Made by a program: the position numbers and the translations under genes. From a virus, in the IMG/VR virus record IMGVR_UViG_3300021961_000267, positions 1 to 37,273 of that record: 37,273 nucleotides of DNA. One strand, written 5' to 3'. Each line of letters begins with the position of its first letter. Position 1 is the first letter of the stretch. The notes beneath the pieces are model-generated. The model was not told the origin of the DNA. It worked only from the letters and a program-made list of their open reading frames with translations, and did no database searches. Below, one piece after another: positions 1-8,347 of this stretch.

Positions 1-2
1 AT

Positions 3-323
3 ATTGCAAAAGGTGATCGAGGGGATGGTGTTCCTAATGTATTATCAGCTGATGATACGTTTGTAAAACCTAACGGAAGACAAAAGCCATTGCGGAATAC
101 TATGCTAAATAACTTCATGCATGAGGCCTCAGTTCCTGATCAATATAAAGCTAATTACATGCGTAACAAAAGGCTTGTTGATCTAGGAATGATTCCTAAG
201 CATATTACTGATCAAGTCATTGAGGCTTATAATGAAGATAATGATAAGTCGCGTGATCAGATCTTTAATTATTTCGTTAAACATAAGATGAAGAATCTAA
301 TTGAACATATAGGTGAATTCTAA
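3..323 (+). CDS. rnh: RNase H / 5'-3' exonuclease (T4 Rnh-like), C-terminal part
   Basis: The frame is open from base 3, so the start lies left of the window and 106 residues remain. It begins with a KGDRGDGVPNVLS stretch, the metal-site and helix-hairpin-helix region of FEN-1/T4 RNase H enzymes. The C-terminal part (YKANYMRNKRLVDL, then a run to IGEF) follows the layout of the T4 protein, which ends in NEF. In T4 this enzyme removes RNA primers and a few adjacent deoxynucleotides from Okazaki fragments during lagging-strand synthesis. An in-frame TTG at base 90 is internal, not the start. The next gene starts at the last base of the stop codon. Family call is from remembered similarity; confidence is high because the GDxxDxxP motif and tail both agree. 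Confidence 0.82.
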   Translation: MAKGDRGDGVPNVLSADDTFVKPNGRQKPLRNTMLNNFMHEASVPDQYKANYMRNKRLVDLGMIPKHITDQVIEAYNEDNDKSRDQIFNYFVKHKMKNLIEHIGEF

Positions 324-754
324 TGGCATATACTAAAGGCCTCTATGAGATTATCGAAGAGTGTCGTAAAACAAAGAATGTTACAATTAAAGCTGAGATT
401 CTACAAAAGAACCAATCAACAGCATTAATTGATCTTTTCCAATTAACATACAATCCTACAATTCAATGGCTGCTCCCTGAAGGTGACCCGCCTTACAGGC
501 CAGCACAAGAAACAGATCTCGAAGGAGCTCTAATAGGAAAAATGCGTATGATGAAATATTTCATCAGCGTTAATGGTGAAATACGTGAGAATGTACAACC
601 AGCGAAGCGTGAGGTTATATTCATTCAACTTTTAGAATCAATTTCAGCGCAAGATGCTAAACTTGTACTAGAAATGAAATCTAGAAATATAAAAGGGGTT
701 AGCAAGACTGTTGTAAAACAAGCATTCCCCCAGATTAATACAGGAGAAGAATAA
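323..754 (+). CDS. DUF6433 family phage protein
   Basis: A 143-residue protein resembling the DUF6433 family of T4-like marine phages, whose members share an N-terminal LYEIIEE-type helix, a central 'WLLPEGDPPY' motif (here near residue 50) and a C-terminal FIQLLES...AKLVLEMK region; all three are visible. Function is unknown. The start overlaps the rnh stop as TAATG and the end overlaps the next gene the same way, so translation of this early replication-type block is probably coupled. There is no signal peptide, membrane segment or nucleotide-binding motif. A role near replication is only suggested by its neighbour rnh. Confidence 0.75.
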   Translation: MAYTKGLYEIIEECRKTKNVTIKAEILQKNQSTALIDLFQLTYNPTIQWLLPEGDPPYRPAQETDLEGALIGKMRMMKYFISVNGEIRENVQPAKREVIFIQLLESISAQDAKLVLEMKSRNIKGVSKTVVKQAFPQINTGEE

Positions 755-939
755 TGGGTAAGAAATACTCGAATCGTAAACGCGACGAGTACGATTATGA
801 CGAGTACGATGATTATGAAGTCAGAGAAAGTCATCGACAAAAAGAAAAAAACAGACAGCGTCGAATGCATAAACAGATGAAGACTGCTCTTAAAACTAAA
901 GATCTGGATAGATACAGTCAAATATTTGAGGATTATTAA
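754..939 (+). CDS. Small charged hypothetical protein
   Basis: A 61-residue protein with an N-terminal half dominated by Asp, Tyr, Arg and Lys (KRDEYDYDEYDDYEV) and a basic helix-forming C-terminal half (QKEKNRQRRMHKQMKTALKTKD). It starts on the stop codon of the DUF6433 gene (TAATG) and ends on the start of the next gene in the same way, which strongly supports translation. Similar short Asp/Tyr-rich proteins sit beside DUF6433 genes in marine T4-like phages, as far as I recall. The alternation of acidic and basic blocks suggests a partly disordered nucleic-acid or protein binding peptide, but no function can be assigned. Confidence 0.65.
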   Translation: MGKKYSNRKRDEYDYDEYDDYEVRESHRQKEKNRQRRMHKQMKTALKTKDLDRYSQIFEDY

Positions 940-1175
940 TGCCTACTTATACCTTCCTTAATCTAGATTCTGGTATTTTATATGATGTTGAGATGAGAAT
1001 ATCAGAGTTAGATGCATACAAATTAAAACACCCTAATTGCCAACAGCAACTATCAACGCCTGCGATTATAGGAGGTGTGCAAGGTATATCAAGACAAACA
1101 GATAGTGGTTTTAATGATGTACTTAAAAAAATTAAGAGTGGGGCAGGTAGGGGAAATAAGATTGAACCGCGCTAA
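939..1175 (+). CDS. FmdB-like small conserved phage protein
   Basis: A 78-residue protein beginning MPTYTFLNLDSG, the typical N-terminus of FmdB-like zinc-ribbon and related phage proteins; a short insert is followed by the conserved tail GFNDVLKKIKSGAGRGNKI seen in marine T4-like phages. Only one cysteine is present, so unlike true FmdB zinc ribbons it cannot form the Cys4 site. The start overlaps the preceding stop (TAATG). The last residues overlap the PhoH-like gene by about 14 bases. Function unknown; possibly a DNA- or protein-binding accessory protein. Confidence 0.7.
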   Translation: MPTYTFLNLDSGILYDVEMRISELDAYKLKHPNCQQQLSTPAIIGGVQGISRQTDSGFNDVLKKIKSGAGRGNKIEPR

Positions 1176-1914
1176 TACTAGATTAACTAAAAGACAAAAA
1201 AGATTGCTTAGAGAAGAAGGTGTTCTTGATAAAAAGAACAATGTCAACCAACAAAAATTTGGAATGGTTGATGTTCCTAAAAAATATCATTTAAATGATC
1301 TCCAAAATGAAGTCATTGAAAAATGGGATGATGGCAATCATTTAATTCTGCATGGTCTTGCTGGAACAGGCAAGACTTTTCTTTCTGTTTATCTTGCACT
1401 CAGCGACATTCTCGACATGCAAGAACAGAATAAACTGTATATTGTAAGATCTGTTGTACCTACAAGAGATATTGGATTTCTTCCTGGCAATGTAAAAGAA
1501 AAAGCAAAAGTTTATGAAGACCCTTACAGATCTATATGCAATGAGCTGTTTTCAAGAGGGGATGCTTACGATATACTAAAAACAAAAAATATGGTAGAGT
1601 TTCTCACCACAAGTTACATTAGAGGTATTACTCTAAAGGATTGTATTGTAATAGTTGATGAAATTAATAATATGACATTTCATGAGCTAGATAGTATTGT
1701 TACAAGGCTTGGTAGAAATACTAGAATCATATTTTGTGGAGATTACAGACAATCTGATCTTGGAGAAAAAGAAAGATCTGGTCTAAAAGATTTCTTAAAC
1801 ATACTAAATAGAATAGACGACTTCTCTCACTTTGAGTTTGGTGTCGAGCATATTGTCAGGTCAAAACTGGTAAAAGATTACATCATTGCAAAGAGTAAAT
1901 TAGGATATGTTTAA
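1162..1914 (+). CDS. phoH: PhoH-like P-loop ATPase
   Basis: A cytoplasmic P-loop ATPase of the PhoH family (the C-terminal ATPase half of PhoH and of RNase-linked PhoH2), very common in marine T4-like phages. With the TTG at 1162 the product is 250 residues: Walker A GLAGTGKT at about 65-72, Walker B IVIVDE near 170, and a sensor-like IIFCGD strand further on. The frame is open back to a GTG at 1075, but that start would overlap the previous gene by 101 bases; TTG 1162 has a purine-rich GGTAGGGG stretch about 7-10 bases upstream and GTG 1138 is the other option. The family was named for phosphate starvation in E. coli; in phages its role is unproven and may involve RNA metabolism. The end overlaps the nuclease gene by 8 bases. 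Confidence 0.85.
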   Translation: MNRANTRLTKRQKRLLREEGVLDKKNNVNQQKFGMVDVPKKYHLNDLQNEVIEKWDDGNHLILHGLAGTGKTFLSVYLALSDILDMQEQNKLYIVRSVVPTRDIGFLPGNVKEKAKVYEDPYRSICNELFSRGDAYDILKTKNMVEFLTTSYIRGITLKDCIVIVDEINNMTFHELDSIVTRLGRNTRIIFCGDYRQSDLGEKERSGLKDFLNILNRIDDFSHFEFGVEHIVRSKLVKDYIIAKSKLGYV

Positions 1915-2569
1915 ACATAATTTACAACCCCTACGAAAATTGGAGAGAAAGAATGTCGACGGGGCAAGACTGTACCTCACAGAAACTGGACAAGCCTATC
2001 CATCCGTTACGACGGTCACAGGCCTTGCGAAGGTTGAAGCAATTAAAGCCTGGAGAGATAGAGTTGGCGCTGAAGAAGCGAACAAAATCAGCTCACAAGC
2101 GAGTAGGATGGGGACGAAGGTCCATAAATTATTTGAGGACTATGTTGGGAATGTCGACATCGACTACAAAAAAGTAGATCCTATTCAGTTATTCATGTTT
2201 AAACAAATTAAACCTATATTGGATGAATACTTAGATGAGGTATACGCAATAGAGGCTCCTCTGTATAGTGACTTTCTGCAGTCAGCTGGAACAGTAGACC
2301 TCATTGGTGTGTTTGCAGGTAAGCCCTCTATAATTGATTTTAAAACTTCAGCTAAAAAGAAAAAGAGAAGTTACATCGACAACTACTTTATGCAGGAAGC
2401 TGCATATGCTACTATGTTCAGAGAAAGAACAGGAATTCAAGTTGATCAATTAATCACACTAATCTGTACTAAAGATTCTGAATACCAAATTTTCGTAGAA
2501 CAACGAAAAGATCACATCGATGCTTTCCTAATGTACAGACAAGACTACAAGGAGAAGTACGGTGTCTAA
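1907..2569 (+). CDS. RecB/MGME1-like PD-(D/E)XK exonuclease
   Basis: A 220-residue nuclease of the RecB/Cas4/MGME1 branch of the PD-(D/E)XK superfamily. The motifs come in order: RMGTKVH (residues 68-73, motif I with His), E116, GTVD (128-131), the catalytic D144-F-K146, and the Q163-x3-Y167 motif of RecB-type enzymes. The family degrades ssDNA or processes DNA ends, and T4-like marine phages carry it among replication genes, fitting its position after rnh and phoH. It begins within the last codons of phoH and ends inside the start of the secreted-protein gene, implying one transcript. All metal-binding residues are present, so it should be active. Confidence 0.8.
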   Translation: MFKHNLQPLRKLERKNVDGARLYLTETGQAYPSVTTVTGLAKVEAIKAWRDRVGAEEANKISSQASRMGTKVHKLFEDYVGNVDIDYKKVDPIQLFMFKQIKPILDEYLDEVYAIEAPLYSDFLQSAGTVDLIGVFAGKPSIIDFKTSAKKKKRSYIDNYFMQEAAYATMFRERTGIQVDQLITLICTKDSEYQIFVEQRKDHIDAFLMYRQDYKEKYGV

Positions 2570-2897
2570 AAAACTTTTAATAGCAGCTTTGCTATTATTA
2601 TCAATTCCAGCCAGTGCTGAAGAGTTTCTTTTAAAAAAACCTGTAGTATGTAATACCTTGGAAGAATTAGATTACACAGTAAGACAATATGGTGAAATAA
2701 TTCTTTTTAAAGCTCATCGCAACGTGTCAATGAGAGCACCTGGTGAAATATTTAATTCGACGCTTACAGTTTATATGACCCCTAATATGGATTCATATAC
2801 TATCATAGAACATCTTGATGATGAGACTGGATGTATTTTAGGAATGGGAGAAAATCTTACTTTTGGTGAAGAACCATCAAAAGGACTTGCCCACTAG
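2562..2897 (+). CDS. Small secreted (periplasmic) hypothetical protein
   Basis: A 111-residue protein with a clear signal peptide: KK, a hydrophobic LLIAALLLLSIP core, and an ASA cleavage site before EEF, typical of signal peptidase I rather than a lipobox. The mature part holds two cysteines (CNTLEEL and ETGCILG) that could form a disulfide in the periplasm, and several beta-strand-like stretches. It starts inside the nuclease gene and its last 21 bases overlap, tail to tail, the leftward gene ending at 2877. Function is not recognised; a role in altering the host envelope or in superinfection exclusion is possible but unsupported. Confidence 0.65.
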   Translation: MSKKLLIAALLLLSIPASAEEFLLKKPVVCNTLEELDYTVRQYGEIILFKAHRNVSMRAPGEIFNSTLTVYMTPNMDSYTIIEHLDDETGCILGMGENLTFGEEPSKGLAH

Positions 2898-3509
2898 TTT
2901 TGGATTACCAAATTTGGTTTTCCATTGATCCCTCGTTAAAAATTCTAAAGGGAATGGCTCATCAGATAATCTAATAACTGAACAATTTTGCCATGCCTGC
3001 CAATCGCTTTCTTTGTCATATGTTTTGTACATATGAGGAAGTAGCTCGTAGTTGCAATCAAAGGTTCTATTAAAATATTTTGTTATGGTGTTTAATGGAC
3101 CTCTTCTATTAGAATGCTCCATTGTCATTATTACAAACTTACAATCTTTGTTACTTTTGCACCAGTTCAATTGCAAAGGAAACAAATATGTAGAGGGTGT
3201 CACCACTCCTACGGCTCCGTCTTTATATGACATTTCCTGCAAACTCCTAAAATTAGGATTTATATAAAGCCTAGACATTGCTCTATACACTCCTGCAGGA
3301 AAATTATGTTTTTGTAAAATAGCAAACGAATAAAAATCTCCATCTGGCCACAAGCAATAAGTGACCAGAGGATAATCTTTTTGATTTATTCTTTTTTTAA
3401 TCTCATCAAACCAGCCAATGTTTCTGTCTCTTGTATTTGTTTTTTGTTGGTGATCGATTATATCTAAAAATTCTTTTTTATTTTGTTCATCACATATTTT
3501 AACTATCAT
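2877..3509 (-). CDS. GNAT-like hypothetical protein
   Basis: A 210-residue soluble protein, the last gene of the long leftward block. The alternation of strands and helices (YPLVTYCLWPDGDFYSFAIL, AGVYRAMSRLYINPNFR, then a KFVIMTMEHSNRRG stretch) resembles a GNAT acyltransferase fold, and 'SRLYINPNFRS' resembles the beta4-loop region that binds acyl-CoA, but the classical Q/RxxGxG/A motif is not clear. The call is therefore tentative. It lies 6 bases after the small gene at 3516-3737 and downstream of a glycosyltransferase, so acylation of a sugar or protein is a reasonable guess. The start is the ATG at 3509 behind a weak AAGAAGTAG site. Confidence 0.55.
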   Translation of the reverse strand: MIVKICDEQNKKEFLDIIDHQQKTNTRDRNIGWFDEIKKRINQKDYPLVTYCLWPDGDFYSFAILQKHNFPAGVYRAMSRLYINPNFRSLQEMSYKDGAVGVVTPSTYLFPLQLNWCKSNKDCKFVIMTMEHSNRRGPLNTITKYFNRTFDCNYELLPHMYKTYDKESDWQAWQNCSVIRLSDEPFPLEFLTRDQWKTKFGNPKLVGKSF

Positions 3510-3515
3510 AAAATA

Positions 3516-3737
3516 CTACTTCTTGGTTAAGAATATCTTACGTATAGTTATAGACAAACTGTCAGCCATTTGTCTTTGTTTCCTAGTCATTGCTACATCC
3601 TCTAAAGATTTAAAAAACTCATCCAAGTCACCAAACATTCTATTAATGTCATACTTTGACCATGTGCTCATATTACTCATAATCAAGTCAGATTGTTTTT
3701 CTATAGTATCTTTTTTAATCCAATCATACGGGTCCAT
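3516..3737 (-). CDS. Small hypothetical protein
   Basis: A 73-residue, mostly helical protein (DPYDWIKKDTIEKQSDLIMSNM at the start, a basic IRKIFLTKK tail). It starts 14 bases inside the end of the glycosyltransferase gene and is followed 6 bases later by the GNAT-like gene, so it is part of the same operon. No known domain is recognised. Its size and amphipathic helices would suit a small regulatory or adaptor protein. Confidence 0.6.
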   Translation of the reverse strand: MDPYDWIKKDTIEKQSDLIMSNMSTWSKYDINRMFGDLDEFFKSLEDVAMTRKQRQMADSLSITIRKIFLTKK

Positions 3738-4725
3738 TACAAAGTTCCTTTAATAAGTTATCCCATTGCATTGCTCTAACGTCCCAATTATAAAAAGAAT
3801 TTGCATACATCGATTGAAGTCTTAACCTCTCGTTTAATGAGCCAGTCTCTTGTAGTCTAACTGCATTGTATAAATTTTGAGCGAAGACGTTAGCATGATC
3901 ACTATTGTTTTCAGTCATAGGATACATAAGTGTCCAATTTGATGCTGTTTCAGGAAGTGCAGCAAAACTAGAATGTACACAAATCAATCCTGCTGACATA
4001 GCTTCCATTAGAACAATACAAGAAGTTTCTGGCCATATACAAGGATAAGCCAGAATATGCATTTTCTTCAAATCTTCATGTATTTGTTGATTAGACACAG
4101 CACCGTGGTAATGGATATTAGGATGGTTCTTACACCTCTCAAAAAGTTCTAGATAAGGTTTATCTCTAGCTTCCCATCCATATAATTTAAAGCTAGAGTA
4201 TACATGCAAATGAACTTCTTTGTTTAAAGTCTTAAAATTATTTTCATGTAAATGTTCAAATACAGGAACTAGAATTTCAAGACCTCTATGAGGCGTACTA
4301 AAATAAACCAAGTTAATAACATCATCTGGCTTATCATGTGATTCGATAGGATCGATTGCATTTAGCATTACTGTACCCTTTGAATAGGGTACACCTAGTA
4401 TAGTATTGTATTGCTGTTGTTGCCAATGTGATACAAAAACTATCTTATCAAACACCGAATATCCATCATCTTTTAGAAACTGAACTTCGGTATCACCTGC
4501 AAGATCATGAGCCCATAAGATCTTAATTTTATCATTTTTAAGATCTCTTACTCTACTACAGATTATCTGAAAATTATCTAATAGTCCCTTATCAATGCGT
4601 TGGTACAGAGCATTTTGCATAAGCTCTGTACCACCCTTAGCATTAATATTTAATTCGTTAAGTTCGAGACCGCTATTCGACTCGTTCGAAAGGGATCGAT
4701 TGTTCGTAATTGTCAATTTCACCAT
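3724..4725 (-). CDS. Glycosyltransferase, GT-B fold, group 1 (GT4-like)
   Basis: A glycosyltransferase that would move a sugar from a nucleotide donor to an unknown acceptor. Visible landmarks are the N-terminal NAKGGTELM acceptor-domain loop, KIVFVSHWQQQQY (the usual 'V.S.w....' strand), LVYFSTPHRGLEIL at the start of the donor domain, and the donor-binding PETSCIVLMEAMSAG, the E-x7-E-type motif of GT4 enzymes. Length (333 residues) is usual for the family. The ATG at 4725 overlaps glutaredoxin by 53 bases; a TTG two codons earlier is the longest start, and a later start is possible because the overlap is long. Acceptor could be phage DNA, a host glycan or a virion protein; the sequence does not say. 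Confidence 0.8.
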   Translation of the reverse strand: MVKLTITNNRSLSNESNSGLELNELNINAKGGTELMQNALYQRIDKGLLDNFQIICSRVRDLKNDKIKILWAHDLAGDTEVQFLKDDGYSVFDKIVFVSHWQQQQYNTILGVPYSKGTVMLNAIDPIESHDKPDDVINLVYFSTPHRGLEILVPVFEHLHENNFKTLNKEVHLHVYSSFKLYGWEARDKPYLELFERCKNHPNIHYHGAVSNQQIHEDLKKMHILAYPCIWPETSCIVLMEAMSAGLICVHSSFAALPETASNWTLMYPMTENNSDHANVFAQNLYNAVRLQETGSLNERLRLQSMYANSFYNWDVRAMQWDNLLKELCNGPV

Positions 4726-4972
4726 TTTCAAAAATTGCCCTTAATTCAGTGTATCCGCCAATATGAACTTTGTTATGGAAAATTTGAGGAAATGTTGTTG
4801 GATTGATATATCCCATCATGCCAACACAAGCACCTAGATTATTTTCCTCAGTCGCATCAGACTCTGTATAGATGATTTTATTTTCTCTAAAGAGAGCCTT
4901 AGCTTGTTGACAATATTCACAATCTGGAATACTAAAAATATGCCATAATGGTTCTACCGTTACTTCAGCCAT
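4673..4972 (-). CDS. grx: Glutaredoxin
   Basis: A 99-residue thiol-disulfide oxidoreductase with thioredoxin fold. The redox centre is C18-E-Y-C21 following the strand WHIFSIPD; the cis-proline loop TTFPQIF and the GSH-binding GGYTEL stretch are in their expected places. In T4-like phages glutaredoxin (NrdC) reduces ribonucleotide reductase, whose genes lie about 28 kb away in this window. The CEYC centre differs from the CPYC of classical glutaredoxins (Pro replaced by Glu), which may alter redox potential. It overlaps the upstream gene by 8 bases and the glycosyltransferase by 53. Confidence 0.85.
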   Translation of the reverse strand: MAEVTVEPLWHIFSIPDCEYCQQAKALFRENKIIYTESDATEENNLGACVGMMGYINPTTFPQIFHNKVHIGGYTELRAIFENGEIDNYEQSIPFERVE

Positions 4973-5252
4973 CCGTTTCCTCCTTGTTAACTGCTCCCAT
5001 CATATAGAATGCTTTTTTGGGATCACCCCATGTATCGTTAGCTCTAACTTTAATAAATTTTTTGGCTGTCTGAGTTTTACTTGGATTTGCTATAGTTATC
5101 CAAGGATTTCTAAACTCTTTCCAGGCCTTTACCCTATTTAGGGCGTCATTAACTCCAGATCTTTCTCTTCTGAGTTCTTTACTTATTTGTTTATTCACAC
5201 CCACGATTCCTTTACTAACTCGGTGATCACGAGATTTTTTCTTCTTTGCCAT
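4965..5252 (-). CDS. Small basic hypothetical protein
   Basis: A 95-residue, lysine- and arginine-rich protein (MAKKKKSRDHR start; KELRRERSG and VKAWKEFRNPWITIANP in the middle). It appears conserved among marine T4-like phages, as far as I recall, without a known function. The basic N-terminus points to nucleic-acid binding. It follows the 32-codon gene at 5255-5353 by two bases and overlaps glutaredoxin by 8, so it is cotranslated with them. Confidence 0.65.
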   Translation of the reverse strand: MAKKKKSRDHRVSKGIVGVNKQISKELRRERSGVNDALNRVKAWKEFRNPWITIANPSKTQTAKKFIKVRANDTWGDPKKAFYMMGAVNKEETDG

Positions 5253-5254
5253 AT

Positions 5255-5353
5255 TTACTCCTGCTCATAAATGTAGGGATCAAGCGCTTTAAGTTTTTTT
5301 AGCCTTCTCCGTAGTTTCCAAATTTGTATTTGTTTTTTAAACCATTTAATCAT
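5255..5353 (-). CDS. 32-residue conserved micro-protein
   Basis: A 32-codon gene starting with ATG at 5353 that overlaps the stop of the radical SAM gene as ATGA and ends TAA two bases before the next start. The product starts MIKWFKKQIQIWKLRRRLK and ends in DPYIYEQE: a strongly amphipathic basic helix with regularly placed Trp/Ile and a short acidic tail. Micro-proteins with this W-K-L-R-R-L pattern and a D-P-x-I-Y-E end occur in other T4-like marine phages, to my memory. The pattern would suit membrane-surface or nucleic-acid association. Function unknown. Confidence 0.6.
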   Translation of the reverse strand: MIKWFKKQIQIWKLRRRLKKLKALDPYIYEQE

Positions 5354-6936
5354 TTTTCTACAACAATCCTTTCTTCCCTCCACCCGGTCCATTCTTTAGA
5401 ATATGTTTTGCATAATTTGTAAAAATCTTCGTACTCAGGAAAAACTTCTAAGAACTTTGTATTTCGTCTTCTATCTAATTCATCAACATATTGAGCGAAA
5501 TAGCTTCTATATCTATGATCAGTATGCTTAGGTGTATTTTTAAATACTTTATAGCATCTATCAAATTTCTGTCTCTCAATATCCGAAAACCAAATTTCAT
5601 CATTTAAGTATTCCTGACACTCTTTAAAATACTTCTCAAAATCATCAGTTAATATCAATATAGATAACCAGTTAGGATATCTTAAATATGGAACATCAAA
5701 TGAAAATAATCTTGAACCAGCAAAATGTTCTGGTCCTCCATTAGTAATCATATGAGGGGTACCTTTAGACACCTCACTTCTCATTGCCCTTTCACAGCTT
5801 TCAAGAACAGTATCTGAATACTTTATAGATTTTTTAATTTTTACTACATCTTCTAACATTTCTTTAAAAGAAGATACACTTAATAAATTAAAGGCACACA
5901 TAATATTTACACCAGATGCCTTTTTATATTGTCGTCTTGAGTTATGGTGTCTATTAACCTGTGTAGTTTGAAGATCTGCTGACAATTGTAAGTATTGTTT
6001 TATTCTATCTAAAAATAAATTATAATCCAATCCATACCTAATATATTCAGCTTTCGCACCTTTAGCTTCACAGCTAGTATGTAGCTGAATTCCAGAAACC
6101 ATATCTTCTTTTTTTAGATAAGTATATTGATCTTTAAAATCATTCCAATTTTTTTCCGGAACACATAAATTACTATTTACAGATAATCTAAGCTCAGGAT
6201 TCAAGTTATGATTTTTAATGTAATCAAATACTTTAAACGTGTCCTTACTTAGTAATGGCTCGCCACCGGTAATAGCAAACGTATCTAAATTTTTATATAG
6301 CTCTGGCCACCACTTCCAAAATGCTTCCACGTATGGATTATGCTCTCTATGTGGAATAGGAATAGTGTCTTTTTTATATAACATGCCAAGATCATTGAAC
6401 TCTAATCCAAGCATCCTATTATCATCTGTTGTGAATTTAAATTTGTATCCACCGTGTTGTTTGACTTCTTCATTCCAAGTACTACTTGTCTGAGGTGCAC
6501 AGTAAATGCATTTCATTTGACAGACGTTGCTAAAACTTATTTCCAAGTAAGAAGGAAATGCACTATAATCATAATTATTATTAGCTACTTCGTCAAAATG
6601 ATCCTTGCCCCAATCTGATGCGCTTTTATATACTCTATCGCTTATAGAACCAGCGTCCTCTGCTCTCCAACAATAATCACACTCTCTAGGCCTAATACCT
6701 TCTTTCATTTCCTTTCTTGCTTCAAAAGACAATGGGGTATTATGAAGAACTGAAGGATCATCCTTTAATAAATCTAATGGTATTTTATGTGTATTTGGAT
6801 GATGACAACTATGTTTGTGACCTATATGCAAATGAAGTGTTGTTTGTTTCCATTTAGCTAAACAAAAGGAACGACTGACTGAATTTAATTTAGCAGACAT
6901 TTCGCTAATTCGATCGTCTAAAATTTCATCAGCCAT
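5350..6936 (-). CDS. Radical SAM enzyme with twitch/SPASM-like cysteine region
   Basis: A 528-residue radical SAM protein. The iron-sulfur motif is C139-QMK-C143-IY-C146 (CxxxCxxC) at the end of a first beta strand, and ITGGEPLL near residue 215 is the SAM-binding GGEP motif. Upstream, CDYCWRAEDAG (residues 86-96) is the hallmark of the 'twitch domain-containing radical SAM' family, which uses additional cysteines. These enzymes use a 5'-deoxyadenosyl radical on peptides or small molecules; the substrate of this branch is unknown. The gene starts 8 bases inside the carbamoyltransferase and is followed by coupled small genes, so it belongs to the accessory biosynthetic operon. Confidence 0.85.
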   Translation of the reverse strand: MADEILDDRISEMSAKLNSVSRSFCLAKWKQTTLHLHIGHKHSCHHPNTHKIPLDLLKDDPSVLHNTPLSFEARKEMKEGIRPRECDYCWRAEDAGSISDRVYKSASDWGKDHFDEVANNNYDYSAFPSYLEISFSNVCQMKCIYCAPQTSSTWNEEVKQHGGYKFKFTTDDNRMLGLEFNDLGMLYKKDTIPIPHREHNPYVEAFWKWWPELYKNLDTFAITGGEPLLSKDTFKVFDYIKNHNLNPELRLSVNSNLCVPEKNWNDFKDQYTYLKKEDMVSGIQLHTSCEAKGAKAEYIRYGLDYNLFLDRIKQYLQLSADLQTTQVNRHHNSRRQYKKASGVNIMCAFNLLSVSSFKEMLEDVVKIKKSIKYSDTVLESCERAMRSEVSKGTPHMITNGGPEHFAGSRLFSFDVPYLRYPNWLSILILTDDFEKYFKECQEYLNDEIWFSDIERQKFDRCYKVFKNTPKHTDHRYRSYFAQYVDELDRRRNTKFLEVFPEYEDFYKLCKTYSKEWTGWREERIVVEK

Positions 6937-8347
6937 GATAAACCTTTATCCCATATTCATTAGTAAATTCTTTAGCATGGTCAACTGTATTGACCATGGG
7001 CCTTCCTTTAATATTTAGACTTGTGTTTAATAAAGCTGGACACCCAGTTCTTTCAAACCAGCACTCTAATATATCTCTAATCCTACTATGAGTTTTGGCT
7101 GTATAACTTACTGTTTGTACTCTTGCTGTATTATCTACATGAGTAGTTGCAGGAAATGCGTCTGATATTACATCCACAGCATATTGCATAAACTTATAAT
7201 TATTTTTTGAATTTAATTTGAAATGAATATCTGCATGCTCTTCTAAAATAACTGGAGCAAACGGTCTATACATTTGCCTCTTTTTAATTTCATTGACCTT
7301 ATCTTTCATTTCAGGTGTTCTAGGATCTGCAAGAAGACTTCTATTACCTAAAGCTCTAGGACCAAATTCTGCACTACCTGAAGCTACACCAACAATATTA
7401 CCAGCTTCCAAATCATCCACAATTTGTTTTATTTGCTGAGTTGAAACATGCGGTATATGGTGTCCTAAGTAATTGTGAGAGAAATCTATTTGTTTTCCAT
7501 ACCTCAAAGCAGCAGCACCTAAACTACTACCCGCATCGCCTGGATTAGGAAATATAAAAGTATCTCTACCAGACAATAACTTACCATTAGCGAGACAGTT
7601 TAAAGCAACACCACCACCATAAACTAAAGGTATATCTTTAAACTTGTTGAATAACATTTCCAGTTTCTCTTCAAGCAACAACTGAACATTAAAAGCAATA
7701 TCTTCGTGACTGAATTCTAAATAATTATCCCACAATCCTTTGTGAAGATTATTGTGTAGTTCGTTTTCTAGTTTTCTGTAAAGAGGTGGATGGAACTTTC
7801 CATATGCTGACATACCCATTAAGATATACTCATCTTCATTTGGTTTTAAATTACACGTAGCTGTTGCTGCTGAGTAAAGTAAACCTAGAGACATAGGATA
7901 TTTAATAGAGTAAACCTTTTTGTACTTAACTTTACCATTTTTATTATAACTACAATTCCATATTGAAATAGTATCCCATTCGCCAATAGCATCTACTACT
8001 ACACCAATAGCCTCTTGATAAGGACTACATTGAAAAGCAGCTGCTAGATGTGACAGATGATGAAAATATGATCTGTCGGGATTCCAAGTTAATTTTCTTC
8101 CACCGAAAACTTGGTTGTATTGTCTTGAATATAATTGTCTTGACTTTTTTAATAATGTATTTTCATAGAATGCGATTGTATCGATGACGAAATTATTGTC
8201 AACATACTTCTTTAAATTTATATCAATATTTTTGTCGTTTTTCTTCTCACTGTATCTTTCACTATGACCTGCAAAAAGAATGTGACCGTCACTAAGGACG
8301 GTCACAGCTGCATCGTGGAAGCCTTCCGAGAAGCCTAAGATATTCAT
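6929..8347 (-). CDS. Carbamoyltransferase (NodU/TobZ/CmcH family)
   Basis: A 472-residue O-carbamoyltransferase of the NodU/CmcH/TobZ type: an N-terminal ASKHA-like Kae1 domain (ILGFSEGFHDAAV at the start, HHLSHLAAA near residue 90, and VYGGGVALNCLANGK near residue 245) and a C-terminal YrdC-like domain with GPRALGNRSLLADPR and RPFAPVILEE. The His-rich HHLSH segment binds the metal in the Kae1 domain. The family carbamoylates a sugar hydroxyl using carbamoyl phosphate and ATP. Length matches a slightly short member of the family (usually 500-600). The start overlaps the preceding small gene as ATGA. Together with the glycosyltransferase it suggests a carbamoylated sugar or nucleoside. Confidence 0.88.
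   Translation of the reverse strand: MNILGFSEGFHDAAVTVLSDGHILFAGHSERYSEKKNDKNIDINLKKYVDNNFVIDTIAFYENTLLKKSRQLYSRQYNQVFGGRKLTWNPDRSYFHHLSHLAAAFQCSPYQEAIGVVVDAIGEWDTISIWNCSYNKNGKVKYKKVYSIKYPMSLGLLYSAATATCNLKPNEDEYILMGMSAYGKFHPPLYRKLENELHNNLHKGLWDNYLEFSHEDIAFNVQLLLEEKLEMLFNKFKDIPLVYGGGVALNCLANGKLLSGRDTFIFPNPGDAGSSLGAAALRYGKQIDFSHNYLGHHIPHVSTQQIKQIVDDLEAGNIVGVASGSAEFGPRALGNRSLLADPRTPEMKDKVNEIKKRQMYRPFAPVILEEHADIHFKLNSKNNYKFMQYAVDVISDAFPATTHVDNTARVQTVSYTAKTHSRIRDILECWFERTGCPALLNTSLNIKGRPMVNTVDHAKEFTNEYGIKVYHG

Noticed and set aside
625-921. Minus-strand frame with hydrophobic N-terminus
   Set aside because: Lies opposite DUF6433 and the small gene at 754, which are coupled and conserved; no ribosome site. 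A shadow frame.
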